From positions 1 through 64,000 of the forward strand of contig VXRN01000023.1 in assembly GCA_009838465.1 (NCBI GenBank): 64,000 nucleotides of DNA, in the 5' to 3' direction. Both the position numbers and the translations under genes were made by a program. The stretch comes from Dehalococcoidia bacterium. Its GTDB lineage: Bacteria; Chloroflexota; Dehalococcoidia; Lucifugimonadales; UBA1123. The notes beneath the pieces are model-generated. The model did not search any database. It worked only from the letters and a program-made list of their open reading frames with translations, and was not told the DNA's origin. This document shows positions 1-11,614 of this stretch, piece after piece. Within the stretch, counting starts at the first letter, position 1, and each line of letters opens with the position of its first letter.

Positions 1-14
1 GGGAAGGGGGGGAT

Positions 15-47
15 GTCAGAATCAGGATTTACGGGATGAGAGGATTT
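15..47. repeat. Remnant of a dispersed intergenic repeat
   Basis: The stretch carries the phrase CAGGATTTACGGGAT followed by GAGAGGATTTTC, just downstream of the methyltransferase stop codon. Phrases of this type are common as scattered intergenic repeats in environmental genomes (recalled, not searched). No second copy was found in the window, so the call rests on general familiarity only. Confidence 0.3.
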
Positions 48-1211
48 TCAGGTTGTCGCATCATAAGGGACGAATGCATGGTTTTTCCACCAACTGGGTG
101 CTCGACTTCCGGGCATCAAGAGGTCAATCTCCTTGGCCTTCTTTCCTCCTCGTCCGTGGTGGGTTGAGATTCCCGGATGAGGGGCAATTGAGTTTCGCAC
201 GAGTAATCGCCTACCAGGCCATATTTCTTTCAATGCCGCGATACACATTTCGGAAGTGCTTCGGCGATGGTCACTACGGACAAGAATTGCGGAACCTTTT
301 TTTAGGTGCCTCCTGGTTTCCTGAAAAACACTAGTAATAAGGTCTTTATATTCCTTCTGGTTTTCAAAGCGCGCTGTCTTACTCCAGTTCTTGCGAAAAG
401 GATACCCAAGCATCCACAGCCTTATCCAATGATCGTTCCAATAGTCAGTGACGCCACAGTATGGTGGAGATGTAACCAACAAAGCAGCACTAGCGGGGTC
501 TTGTTGCGGAAGTTCTTGCCGAGAGTCACCTAGTAGAACCGTTCCAGTGGCTTGTTCAGGCACACCGTGGTAATAGCGACGATATATCTTTTCTTCTAGC
601 ATTGCTACCGGTTCTATTTCTGGAGGTCTATGGAAGCCTCTTTCTGTCCACCACTTTACGGCGTAAGTGGGCGAGTATGCGATGGTAGGGGACATGACAT
701 TCGATAGACCTGAGCCTAGTTGGTCCTGCATATGCAATGTTATAAATGCCATAAGAGTGCGATCTACAACTGAGTTCTTCCAATCGAGTTCTCGACGTGC
801 CGCCTTTAGAAGAGCACGCACTCCGGGAGCCCAAGCCATAGTCTCAAACTGACTCCGACTCCTCCTGTCACTTGGACGGCGTGCCTTAGCGACCTCTGAA
901 AGTCGAGACGTCACTTCCTCCGGCGTTGTAGCAGGGTTGAGTTTGGCTGCGGCATACAACCATGCGATGGGGTTGATATCTATTCCCAGAGCATGTCTGC
1001 CGAGAACCGTAGCTGCGTATGGACCGTTGCCGCGGCCACAGAAGGGATCTATGACAGTTTCCTCCCGCTGTGTGAGATTGACGACCGCGTCGTGAATAAA
1101 AGATTGGGGGAACATAGCGTAGTAGCGTCCGAATCCATACCATCGTCCGGTGGCTGTGCTTCTGTGCCAGATTCCTCTAGTCGATGAATTGCTTCTTGCT
1201 TGCTTCTTCAT
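48..1211 (-). CDS. DNA methyltransferase (N4-cytosine/N6-adenine type) of the HerA-NurA cassette
   Basis: This is a 387-residue amino-methyltransferase. Motif X-like GRYYAMFPQSF lies at about residues 28-38, the SAM-binding motif I DPFCGRG at 55-61 and the catalytic motif IV TSPPY at 247-251. The roughly 185-residue gap between I and IV probably holds the target-recognition region, an alpha-like order. SPPY is most frequent in N4-cytosine enzymes, but N6-adenine cannot be excluded. Its ATG overlaps the stop of the upstream NurA gene by 4 bp (ATGA), which implies translational coupling and makes it the third gene of the operon. It could mark self DNA against the nuclease or modify DNA during processing. 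The family is clear; the target base and the role are inferred. Confidence 0.85.
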   Translation of the reverse strand: MKKQARSNSSTRGIWHRSTATGRWYGFGRYYAMFPQSFIHDAVVNLTQREETVIDPFCGRGNGPYAATVLGRHALGIDINPIAWLYAAAKLNPATTPEEVTSRLSEVAKARRPSDRRSRSQFETMAWAPGVRALLKAARRELDWKNSVVDRTLMAFITLHMQDQLGSGLSNVMSPTIAYSPTYAVKWWTERGFHRPPEIEPVAMLEEKIYRRYYHGVPEQATGTVLLGDSRQELPQQDPASAALLVTSPPYCGVTDYWNDHWIRLWMLGYPFRKNWSKTARFENQKEYKDLITSVFQETRRHLKKGSAILVRSDHRRSTSEMCIAALKEIWPGRRLLVRNSIAPHPGISTHHGRGGKKAKEIDLLMPGSRAPSWWKNHAFVPYDATT

Positions 1212-2521
1212 GTCACCAGACTATGGATCAAATCTGTACCAGTCTTAAGTGGTATGGAGGCCCAACGGTGAGCCCGACGCAAGGCAAGGAACTGATCACT
1301 TCCTACACCTAGCGGTCCAGCGGTGCTGATTGCGTCCCCTAGAACGAGAGGTACTGTCTGATCAGTGAGAGGAGGGTCAACTTCTGGTTGCGCAATGTTT
1401 ATAATCAAGCGTTGCCCACTACCAGTCTTAAGTATCACTGGACGTCCGTAGTGGGTTACCTCTCCCCATGGTGCGGGATCATCAGAATGGCCAGCAATGA
1501 TATGGTCTCTAATATATTGGTTGTTGGGTAGCCAGTAGTGGTTAAGTGGGATTCTTTTGTTTGGCGCTGGAGCCCTGTCTAACTCTTCAGCATGGTTAAC
1601 GAAAGGCCCACTCTTGACGCCAGACATAACGAGCAGCTGAGCGTCTGGGTAGAGTTCCTTCAGGGTGTTCTGGATGACCTGCAGCTCCTTTCGGATCGCC
1701 TGAGCCAGTACGGCTATAGTCCCGAAGGCAGCCAATTGGCCGTCCATGACGAACGCGGTGTTGGTTATCGCTGTTAATCCCTGCTCAGATTTCGCCAAAT
1801 GACGCAAGCTGTTGACAAGAGCTAGCATTTCCAGGGATTGCATTACTCTGATGTGGCACTCAACGGCTGATTGATTCTCAATAAATTGCTCATGGACTCT
1901 GAGAGCATCAGTGGTCAAGACTGTCGCTTGGCACGATGGGCAAGCTCCTTCATTGCCCGGCGAAGGCATCACTAGGTTTCTAGCACTGCATTCAGAGTTG
2001 GGGCATCGTCGGATCTGGTGGTCGCTGCCGAGAATATGGTATAGGCTCTCTGCGAACGTCTCTCCACCTAACGAGACGTTGTTCAGAGTATCGTTGAAAC
2101 GCTGGCGGAACCAGTCCCGAGGACTTAATCCATCCACGGTTCCAGCGTTGCTGCCCGGTAGTAGTGCTCCTAAGCTTCGGCCATCTTCTGTTTCTCTTAG
2201 CTCTCTAGGATCTACAGAGTGACTTTGGGGCAGCTTCTGGAGCGAGGCAAGTTTTCGGAGATTCATGACCACAATGCCGAGCGATACTACTCCAGCTTGG
2301 GTGTCTGGAAGCCTACCAGGAAAGTGGTCGTACACCTGTGAACCGTCTATGGCTACCAAATGAGTTCTCGACCGCCCTGCTAGACTTGGCCTAAAGTTTG
2401 GCAGGTTCAGTACCGCGTACTCACTGGGAGGTTGTAACCGAGCGCGGAAATCCTCAAATTCGTCGCTGTCGGCTATCGCCTGTATGGCAGCAAGTCCGGC
2501 CCTTTCATCTGCGTATGGCAT
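1208..2521 (-). CDS. nurA: NurA-family nuclease with zinc-ribbon insertion
   Basis: The 437-residue protein has the two NurA signatures: AIDGS at residues 57-61 and VMDGQL at 258-263, whose aspartates bind the catalytic metal in known NurA nucleases. Between them lies a four-cysteine ribbon (Cys173, Cys178, Cys194, Cys197) not typical of archaeal NurA. A lysine-containing segment MSGVKSGPF follows, as in NurA C-terminal halves. The gene starts 26 bp after the HerA-type ATPase and overlaps the methyltransferase by 4 bp. In archaea NurA and HerA resect DNA ends together; here the pair sits with a methyltransferase instead of Mre11-Rad50, suggesting a specialised or defensive role. Confidence 0.82.
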   Translation of the reverse strand: MPYADERAGLAAIQAIADSDEFEDFRARLQPPSEYAVLNLPNFRPSLAGRSRTHLVAIDGSQVYDHFPGRLPDTQAGVVSLGIVVMNLRKLASLQKLPQSHSVDPRELRETEDGRSLGALLPGSNAGTVDGLSPRDWFRQRFNDTLNNVSLGGETFAESLYHILGSDHQIRRCPNSECSARNLVMPSPGNEGACPSCQATVLTTDALRVHEQFIENQSAVECHIRVMQSLEMLALVNSLRHLAKSEQGLTAITNTAFVMDGQLAAFGTIAVLAQAIRKELQVIQNTLKELYPDAQLLVMSGVKSGPFVNHAEELDRAPAPNKRIPLNHYWLPNNQYIRDHIIAGHSDDPAPWGEVTHYGRPVILKTGSGQRLIINIAQPEVDPPLTDQTVPLVLGDAISTAGPLGVGSDQFLALRRAHRWASIPLKTGTDLIHSLVT

Positions 2522-2547
2522 TGCCTCTCCTACACACCCTCATGTCC

Positions 2548-4710
2548 TTAAGGTTGCCCGTTGGTGGGTTGACCGGGCTGGCCTGACGCATCAGTGAGCT
2601 GGAATCGGTCCAGCTGAACTGGAACTGTGTATGCCTGGGACAGGGTTCTGATACGTACAAAACCTTGTTCGCTAACTTTCCCAATCTGATCTACGAAATC
2701 GGCGAAGTCCATATAGTCCGACACGACACGACGTTCGGAAGCAGAATTCAGATATGATAGCACCCAGTTGTCTGTCTCGCTGAGGATTTCCGGCATTACC
2801 GAACTCGGGGCTTGCGTCGCCAGCACCATTCCAATGTTGAGCTTACTTCCTTCCTTTGCTGACCTAGCCCATACAGTTGTCAAGTTGTCACGGGCGTTGG
2901 CGCGGGGCAACAGATTATGAGCTTCTTCAATGTAGATAATGATATGGCCTTCTGTCGCTTTGTCCTCATCGGGAGGTGCGACTGGATCGTAATGGGCCAA
3001 AACGCTTCTGAATCTCTCCTGCTGGGACCGGAAGATACGCCACATTACGCGCTCCGCAGCGGCTTGATTTTGTTCCGGGTCTCCAGCAGATTGGTCGATA
3101 ATGACCAATTTACCTTCCCTGAGGTCTTCTACGACAGCTTCCGCAAAGTCATTAGCGGTACTAGGGTCATGTTGCTCCTGCGCGGTCTGGAAGGATCGAG
3201 GTCCATTTCGGGATTCGAAAATTCGCAGGATGGCTCGAAATCTCGGATCAGCCCACGACTCTTGGGTTGAACTCTGCGAGATGTAATCCTGTTCAAACCT
3301 TGAGAATCGGCTGCTTCGATCATCGACGAATTGAGCCAATGCGGAGAAGATGGTAATAAGCTGGTCCCAAGTAATGTTGAATTGGTTGTTCACCGAGTTT
3401 TCGATGATGGCCGCTGCCTGCATGTAGTTCGTTTGGTGGTTACTATTAGCATTGTCGTTGTGTCTGAGCGCCGCAACTAGGTCTTGTGAGAATACGGCGT
3501 ATTGTGCAGGGCCTTGTAGAGTAGGTTGCCAAGTAGGGGGCTGAAGACCAGCAGCCGCAAGCGCAGTACGGTAAGCAAGAACGGCTCGATAAAATCGCGT
3601 TTTGGCACTCATATTTCCAGCCGAGCTCGCCTCGACTGCAAGATCGGCATCTCGGAAAGCAGTTGTGTAGCGTGCTGTTTCATTGGCCATAATGCCCCGG
3701 ATAATTTCCTTACCTGCTAACATCTGGTCAAGCGCATTGACTACTACGTCAGTATCTTGCTGTGTCTGCCACTGTCGAGGAATTGGGTCCCCAAAGAAGT
3801 TCAACTTCATAACTTTGCGGTCATCATCCCATGGAACGGGGATAAGCCCGTAGGTAGCCACCTCCGTTTCCCTAGGCAAGTTTAGAGTCTCGTGAACCCG
3901 GTGGAGACCCATGCCATCCTGGTAGTTGTCCTGGGCATACTCACCGCTTAAGTCAAAAATGATCTGCCCAACGCGATGATCAGGATTGTCTTCTCGTATC
4001 CGATATATGTTTTCGGCCACGACTTTGAGCCCATTGGATTTACCGGAACGAGACATGCCGAAGTATGCAGTCCTCCTTTTCATTATGTCCGTCGGGTTGA
4101 TCCTGAAGTCTGCTTTAGTCGCGTTGGAGGGTTCAGCCGCTGCAAACCTAGTGCGGCCTATCTTGGCAGATTTTCGGGCAACCGCTATATCATTGGTGCG
4201 GTGTTGATGATTTACGATGAGGTCCAATGACACAGCATCTGGTTTCCAAACCATCAGCTGGTTGACAGCGTAGAAGTTGTCGATATCTTCGGCATATCGG
4301 TAACTGCCGTCTGGTTCAATCGCAAAAGTACCCAATACCGAGCATTCCAATCCGTGCAAAGACATCTTGTCTCTTACCCAGTCGGGCAGCCTATCGGACC
4401 AGTGTCCTTGATTACCTGAGTCCTCGATGCTCTCTTGCCTGGTTTGGTCGTTGGCTACAGCCGACGGGAGCCGAGCCTCCCTCTGAATCCTGAGCAAGAT
4501 AAAGGTATCATCCCCTTCAGGCTTTGCTGCCATCAGAAATGTGCTCTTAGGTAGGCCACCAGCTTGCTCTCTATCGAAGTCGTACACGGCAACTATGGCG
4601 TCTGTGTATGAAATCGTGTACACAGAGCCGACTATGCGAGCACGCTCGCGAAATGGCCTGCTATCTGGTTGTCCCGCGCTTTCTATTAGGTCATCAATAA
4701 CGGTCGCCAT
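2548..4710 (-). CDS. herA: HerA-type hexameric DNA-translocating ATPase
   Basis: The 720-residue protein is a FtsK/HerA-clade ATPase. The N-terminal 200 residues are consistent with a HAS-barrel. Walker A GMSRSGKS lies at residues 218-225, Walker B IIIYIEEAH at about 590-598, and the sensor-like LATQAP follows. About 370 residues separate Walker A and B, more than in archaeal HerA, with a long helical insertion. The C-terminus ends in a Gln/Pro/Gly-rich tail. The ATG has GGGAGA about 7 nt upstream. As first gene of the operon it should drive DNA into the NurA nuclease. Assignment to the family is firm; the biological job is inferred. Confidence 0.87.
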   Translation of the reverse strand: MATVIDDLIESAGQPDSRPFRERARIVGSVYTISYTDAIVAVYDFDREQAGGLPKSTFLMAAKPEGDDTFILLRIQREARLPSAVANDQTRQESIEDSGNQGHWSDRLPDWVRDKMSLHGLECSVLGTFAIEPDGSYRYAEDIDNFYAVNQLMVWKPDAVSLDLIVNHQHRTNDIAVARKSAKIGRTRFAAAEPSNATKADFRINPTDIMKRRTAYFGMSRSGKSNGLKVVAENIYRIREDNPDHRVGQIIFDLSGEYAQDNYQDGMGLHRVHETLNLPRETEVATYGLIPVPWDDDRKVMKLNFFGDPIPRQWQTQQDTDVVVNALDQMLAGKEIIRGIMANETARYTTAFRDADLAVEASSAGNMSAKTRFYRAVLAYRTALAAAGLQPPTWQPTLQGPAQYAVFSQDLVAALRHNDNANSNHQTNYMQAAAIIENSVNNQFNITWDQLITIFSALAQFVDDRSSRFSRFEQDYISQSSTQESWADPRFRAILRIFESRNGPRSFQTAQEQHDPSTANDFAEAVVEDLREGKLVIIDQSAGDPEQNQAAAERVMWRIFRSQQERFRSVLAHYDPVAPPDEDKATEGHIIIYIEEAHNLLPRANARDNLTTVWARSAKEGSKLNIGMVLATQAPSSVMPEILSETDNWVLSYLNSASERRVVSDYMDFADFVDQIGKVSEQGFVRIRTLSQAYTVPVQLDRFQLTDASGQPGQPTNGQP

Positions 4711-4866
4711 TGATCTTTCTCCCGCAGTTTAGGCATAAGTTAGGTAGAGGTCGTGAGCAGGGATATAACCTTCGGCAGCTAGATTTATGGCCGAACAGCC
4801 GAGAATAAGCAACTTTCTGTTAGCAAAGATGTGAATCTCCAACATATTTTAACAATGCCGACACAT

Positions 4867-4893
4867 ATTATCCTCACATACCCAGGCGGTCAA
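4867..4893 (-). promoter_or_regulatory. Probable sigma-70-type promoter of the HerA-NurA-methyltransferase operon
   Basis: Read on the minus strand, TTGACC (4893-4888) is followed after 15 bp by GATAAT (4872-4867). Shifting the -10 to TAATAT gives a 17-bp spacer. It lies about 155 bp before the HerA start in otherwise empty AT-richer DNA. The prediction is by eye only. Confidence 0.4.
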
Positions 4894-4985
4894 TTCTTGT
4901 AACACGAACACACCTGAGTAGAGGTCCGGGGCCGGGCTTTGAGTCAGGTAGAGTGTGAGGAGAATGGGGATAGGGGTGTGCGGAA

Positions 4986-5345
4986 CTACTCTGAGGCCAT
5001 GAGGGAATGTAGGCGTTGGACGAAGAGGCGGACGGCGGGGCGGTCGCGCTCGAATTCGTAGTCCTGCATGAATTTGTGGTAGAAGTTGGCGTGGAATTTC
5101 TCGGCGACTCCGAAGGCGGTCTCAAGGAACGGGTCGTCGAGTTCGTCCGCCAGTCTCCTGACCGCGACCTTTAGTGAGCGATGGTCGCCGAAGTTCCAGC
5201 CTCTCTGCTGGGCAACAGCCATTACGGCATGGGCAGCGGCACCCCACATCTTTTCGGATCCCTGGAGTTCGTCGCCTTCGGAGAAGTAGCGGTCGGCTTT
5301 GTCCAGGAACTCTTGAGCCGTTTGGATGTGCTCGGTCGTTATCAT
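4986..5345 (-). CDS. PaREP1-like helical (HEPN-type) protein
   Basis: This is a 119-residue, all-helical protein. The pattern near residues 22-40 (SEGDELQGSEKMWGAAAHAV) and the later DHRSLKVAVRRLADEL resemble the PaREP1/PaREP8 family, which belongs to the HEPN fold. The catalytic RxxxxH motif of HEPN RNases is not visible, so RNase activity is not supported. It stands alone, 275 bp from the HerA operon promoter side and 200 bp from metH. HEPN proteins often sit near defence genes, but here there is no operon link. Function unknown. Confidence 0.6.
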   Translation of the reverse strand: MITTEHIQTAQEFLDKADRYFSEGDELQGSEKMWGAAAHAVMAVAQQRGWNFGDHRSLKVAVRRLADELDDPFLETAFGVAEKFHANFYHKFMQDYEFERDRPAVRLFVQRLHSLMASE

Positions 5346-5451
5346 GTGGTTCTCCGAGTTAAGGGTTTGATATCTGCCGTCAAATGTAGTGGTCGCTCTT
5401 CCAATTTTAGCATAATCTTGTTATCAGCCAAGTCCTCAGTGAGACAGGTGA

Positions 5452-5545
5452 ACCTGTATCAGTTCGGTAGGCAGGGGAGTCACTCCCATCCCCGTATCAA
5501 GTACGGGGCAGGCTCTAACCTTCCCCCGTCAAGGGGGAAGGGACT

Positions 5546-5547
<2 letters not shown>
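5452..5547. repeat. Family A palindromic repeat, long form
   Basis: The unit holds a lead-in (ACCTGTATCAGTT at 5453), a hairpin with arms CCCCGTA and TACGGGG, the phrase GCAGGCTCTAA, and a second hairpin with arms CTTCCCCC and GGGGGAAG followed by GGACTTT. It abuts the metH stop codon and could act as its transcript end. Related copies lie at 9361, 9434, 9967, 17588, 19100, 19754, 23914 and 33111. Confidence 0.75.
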
Positions 5548-9280
<3,733 letters not shown>

Positions 9281-9360
9281 GGGGGTATGTCCTGTGTTCG
9301 TCTGGTCGGGGTATTGTACCCAAGTCAACGCATTGATTTCACACGGATGAGCAGATGTAT

Positions 9361-9540
9361 TGCCCTCACCCTCTTATCGGAGTACGGGGCAGGCTCTAAC
9401 CCTCTCCGAGAGAGGGTTGATAGGGGTAGATATTTGCCCTCACCCTAGCCCTCTCCCAGAGGGAGAGGGGACTTTCTGCTGACGTTCATAGCCGCTTTGC
9501 TCATTTACCTACCCTTGTGAGCCCAGAGGGAGAGGGGACG
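9361..9540. repeat. Cluster of family A palindromic repeats
   Basis: The 413-bp gap between metH and the next gene holds no gene apart from promoter elements. It contains a long-form copy (9361-9420, with GTACGGGGCAGGCTCTAA), a short-form copy (9434-9476, hairpin CCCTCTCCC/GGGAGAGGG) and a third half copy (9521-9540). A tail at 9485-9520 (TTCATAGCCGCTTTGCTCAT) matches loosely the tail of the copy at 19754. Confidence 0.75.
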
Positions 9541-9622
9541 CTTGTCCGGTTGACCGACTGATGCGGGCGAGGAAGTTGGCAGGATTCTCAGAACCGATTT
9601 TCTGAAATTGGCGCAAAAACCC

Positions 9623-9660
9623 TTGACAAGAACGCCCGTACTGTTCTAAAGTGTTCTTAA
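9623..9660 (+). promoter_or_regulatory. Promoter with GAAC/GTTC half-sites ahead of the ftsZ cluster
   Basis: TTGACA (9623-9628) and TCTAAA (9645-9650) are spaced by 16 bp. Inside and just after lie AGAAC (9629-9633), GTTCT (9643-9647) and GTTCT (9653-9657). The first pair is inverted, and the last two are direct repeats 10 bp apart. Such half-sites suggest an operator for a dimeric repressor; LexA-type is one possibility but the spacing does not match the Gram-positive GAAC-N4-GTTC box. Confidence 0.5.
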
Positions 9661-9693
9661 CAAGAGTTATCAAAGTATAAGGACATAGATGCT

Positions 9694-9960
9694 ATGACCA
9701 CCGCGACTAGAGACATCAGCAATTCGCAGATACCCATGCCGGGTATGCCGAGGCCACATACTATCAGGCGCATACTAAGTTCGGACAGGGTGGCGCCCGG
9801 GCAGGTGGTGGAGTACCAGGGTCGGATAAGCGGAGGGCCGCGCTTCGGTCTGAAGGGCAGGGTGGTGGAGAGGCGAAATCAGCAGGCTGTAGTGGACATG
9901 GGGCCAGAGGGCACCTGGCACATACCTTACTACTTTCTCGCGGAGCCGCAGGCGGCCTAG
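9694..9960 (+). CDS. Small SH3-like conserved protein upstream of ftsZ
   Basis: This 88-residue soluble protein has a flexible Pro/Met-rich N-terminus (about residues 10-22). A beta-rich core follows (VVEYQGRISGGPRFGLKGRVV, then VVDMGPEGTWHIPYYFL) that reads like an SH3 or KOW-type barrel. AAGGA lies about 11 nt before the ATG, and a strong promoter sits about 40 bp upstream. It is followed, after one palindromic repeat, by ftsZ on the same strand. No function is recognised. A cell-division or DNA-damage link is only suggested by neighbour and promoter. Confidence 0.7.
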   Translation: MTTATRDISNSQIPMPGMPRPHTIRRILSSDRVAPGQVVEYQGRISGGPRFGLKGRVVERRNQQAVVDMGPEGTWHIPYYFLAEPQAA

Positions 9961-9966
9961 GAAGGC

Positions 9967-10009
9967 TTCACCCTCACCCCAGCCCTCTCCCTGAGGGAGA
10001 GGGGGTTTT
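9967..10009. repeat. Family A palindromic repeat, short form
   Basis: The unit TTCACCCTCACCCC leads into a hairpin CCCTCTCCC/GGGAGAGGG and then GGTTTTG. It lies between the small SH3-like gene and ftsZ. On the plus strand a GC stem followed by T-rich DNA could give partial termination. Confidence 0.75.
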
Positions 10010-10042
10010 GAGATGACTTCCATACATTCAGGAGCTTAAATC

Positions 10043-11158
10043 ATGTTTTTCAGACGTCGGCGCAAGGCCGCATCTTATAGATCTCCGTCCCAGGTCGAAC
10101 GTGCGCTGGGCGTGGGTATCCGGGTAGTGGGCGTAGGCGGCGGAGGTGGAAATGCGGTGAGCAGGATGGTGAGTGGCAATCTGGCGGGAGTGCGATATCT
10201 CGTCCTGAATACAGATATACAGGCGCTGAGAGGCTTCAGGAGCGTTCCGACGTTTGCGATAGGGCCAAACACGACGGGCGGCATGGGATCCGGTGGACAG
10301 CCGACAGTCGGGCGCAAGGCGATGCGCGAGAGTCAGAAGGATGTGTCGAAGCTGCTGGAAGGCGCGGATATGGTGTTCGTGGCGGTGGGCATGGGAGGCG
10401 GCACCGGAACGGGCGCGGCATCCCTGGTCGCAGACTTAGCCAGGAAGGCAGGCGCTCTTACGGTGGGTGTTGCAACGCTGCCGTTCAGCTTCGAGGGTCC
10501 GCGCAGGCGGGAGAACGCTGAAGAGGGTCTAAAGACGTTCCAGCAAAAGGTGGACACCCTGATAGTCGTGGAGAACGACAGGCTGCTGCCCGCGCTGGAC
10601 GGCAACATTGAATTGGAGCGTGCATTCAAGCTGGCGGACGACGTACTTCACCAAGGAGTGTGTGGTATCTCGGACATCGTTACGATGAACGGGATGATAA
10701 ACGTGGACTTCGCGGATGTGAAAGCGATCATGTCCAACGGAGGGGCGGCGTTCATGGCGATGGGGTCCGGCCAGGGTAACGACGCGGCGTCCCAGGCGGC
10801 CCAAGTCGCTTTGTCCAACCCGCTGTTCGATATGCCTCTGGAGGGCGCAAAGGGTATATTGCTCAACATCGTCGGCGGTCCGGATCTCACGCTTGGCGAG
10901 GTTCACCAGGTGGCCGAGATCATCAAGGACGCGGCGAGTGCAGATGCCAATGTCATCTTCGGGGTAGTGCAGGACAAGCAGATGAGGAGAAAGGTCAGCC
11001 TGACTCTTGTGGGTACAGGGATACAGCGTCCGGGCGCGATGCACAACTCCGAATTCAGCGACGATGTTCCTCTATCCATAACGGGAGCTTCGCCTGTGGG
11101 CGCTTCGGTGAACGGCCACGCGCAGGTTCCTGTTATGGACATGAAGCCATTGTTCTAG
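10043..11158 (+). CDS. ftsZ: Cell-division GTPase FtsZ
   Basis: The 371-residue tubulin homologue polymerises at midcell with [13 protein letters not shown] lies near residue 30, the tubulin signature GGGTGTG near residues 118-124, and the T7-loop phrase [13 protein letters not shown] later. AGGAG lies 8 nt before the ATG. The linker after the core is short, and the extreme C-terminus VMDMKPLF is not the usual DIPxFLR-type peptide that binds FtsA/SepF. No ftsA, ftsQ or mur genes lie nearby, so it is outside a division-cell-wall cluster. Confidence 0.93.
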   Translation: MFFRRRRKAASYRSPSQVERALGVGIRVVGVGGGGGNAVSRMVSGNLAGVRYLVLNTDIQALRGFRSVPTFAIGPNTTGGMGSGGQPTVGRKAMRESQKDVSKLLEGADMVFVAVGMGGGTGTGAASLVADLARKAGALTVGVATLPFSFEGPRRRENAEEGLKTFQQKVDTLIVVENDRLLPALDGNIELERAFKLADDVLHQGVCGISDIVTMNGMINVDFADVKAIMSNGGAAFMAMGSGQGNDAASQAAQVALSNPLFDMPLEGAKGILLNIVGGPDLTLGEVHQVAEIIKDAASADANVIFGVVQDKQMRRKVSLTLVGTGIQRPGAMHNSEFSDDVPLSITGASPVGASVNGHAQVPVMDMKPLF

Positions 11159-11191
11159 CGAGTCCACACTACGCGGACACATGGTGATAGA

Positions 11192-11611
11192 ATGAATACG
11201 TCGGAAACGCCGCGCGGACTTGGAGATCGCGGCATAGGCTGGCAGGCCGCGGGTTTTGCGCTGGTCGCGTTGGTCAGCGTAGTGATTCTGGAACTTTACT
11301 CAGGTTCGCGCTTCTGGTTGTATGAGGGATTCCGAACCGCGGTAGTCCAGATATATTGGGCACTGGTAGTGCCGCTGGGCGCGCTGTTTGACTGGGGGAG
11401 AAAGATGTTCGAGACAGGAAGGGCGATCCGTGAAGCCAAGTTGAAGCAGATTCGAGACGAGGGCCTGCAAGAAGGACGCAATGTAGGCCGGCAAGAGGGG
11501 CGCCAAGAGACAATCGAGCTCTTCAGGACAGTGCTGGAGGAGTCCGGCGTGTCATTGCCGCCGGATGTGGCCGAACGGCTGTATGATGAACATAATCGAA
11601 ACGGGTCCTGA
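11192..11611 (+). CDS. Two-helix membrane protein with charged cytoplasmic tail
   Basis: The 139-residue protein has two hydrophobic segments (about residues 20-36 and 50-67). A long charged helix follows, with repeated EGRxxGRQEGR, and an amphipathic end. It follows ftsZ by 33 bp on the same strand and probably belongs to its transcript. The Gly-Arg-Gln helical tail resembles those of small proteins of unknown role. No enzyme motif is visible. Confidence 0.65.
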   Translation: MNTSETPRGLGDRGIGWQAAGFALVALVSVVILELYSGSRFWLYEGFRTAVVQIYWALVVPLGALFDWGRKMFETGRAIREAKLKQIRDEGLQEGRNVGRQEGRQETIELFRTVLEESGVSLPPDVAERLYDEHNRNGS

Positions 11612-11614
11612 GGT

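Noticed and set aside
9281-9328. TTG start that would lengthen MetH by 16 residues
   Set aside because: The extension runs over a likely -10 element and has no homology; the ATG at 9280 is preferred.
9281-9693. Cobalamin or SAM riboswitch ahead of metH
   Set aside because: No B12-box-like sequence or conserved SAM-switch core was seen; the gap is filled by palindromic repeats and a promoter for the opposite strand.
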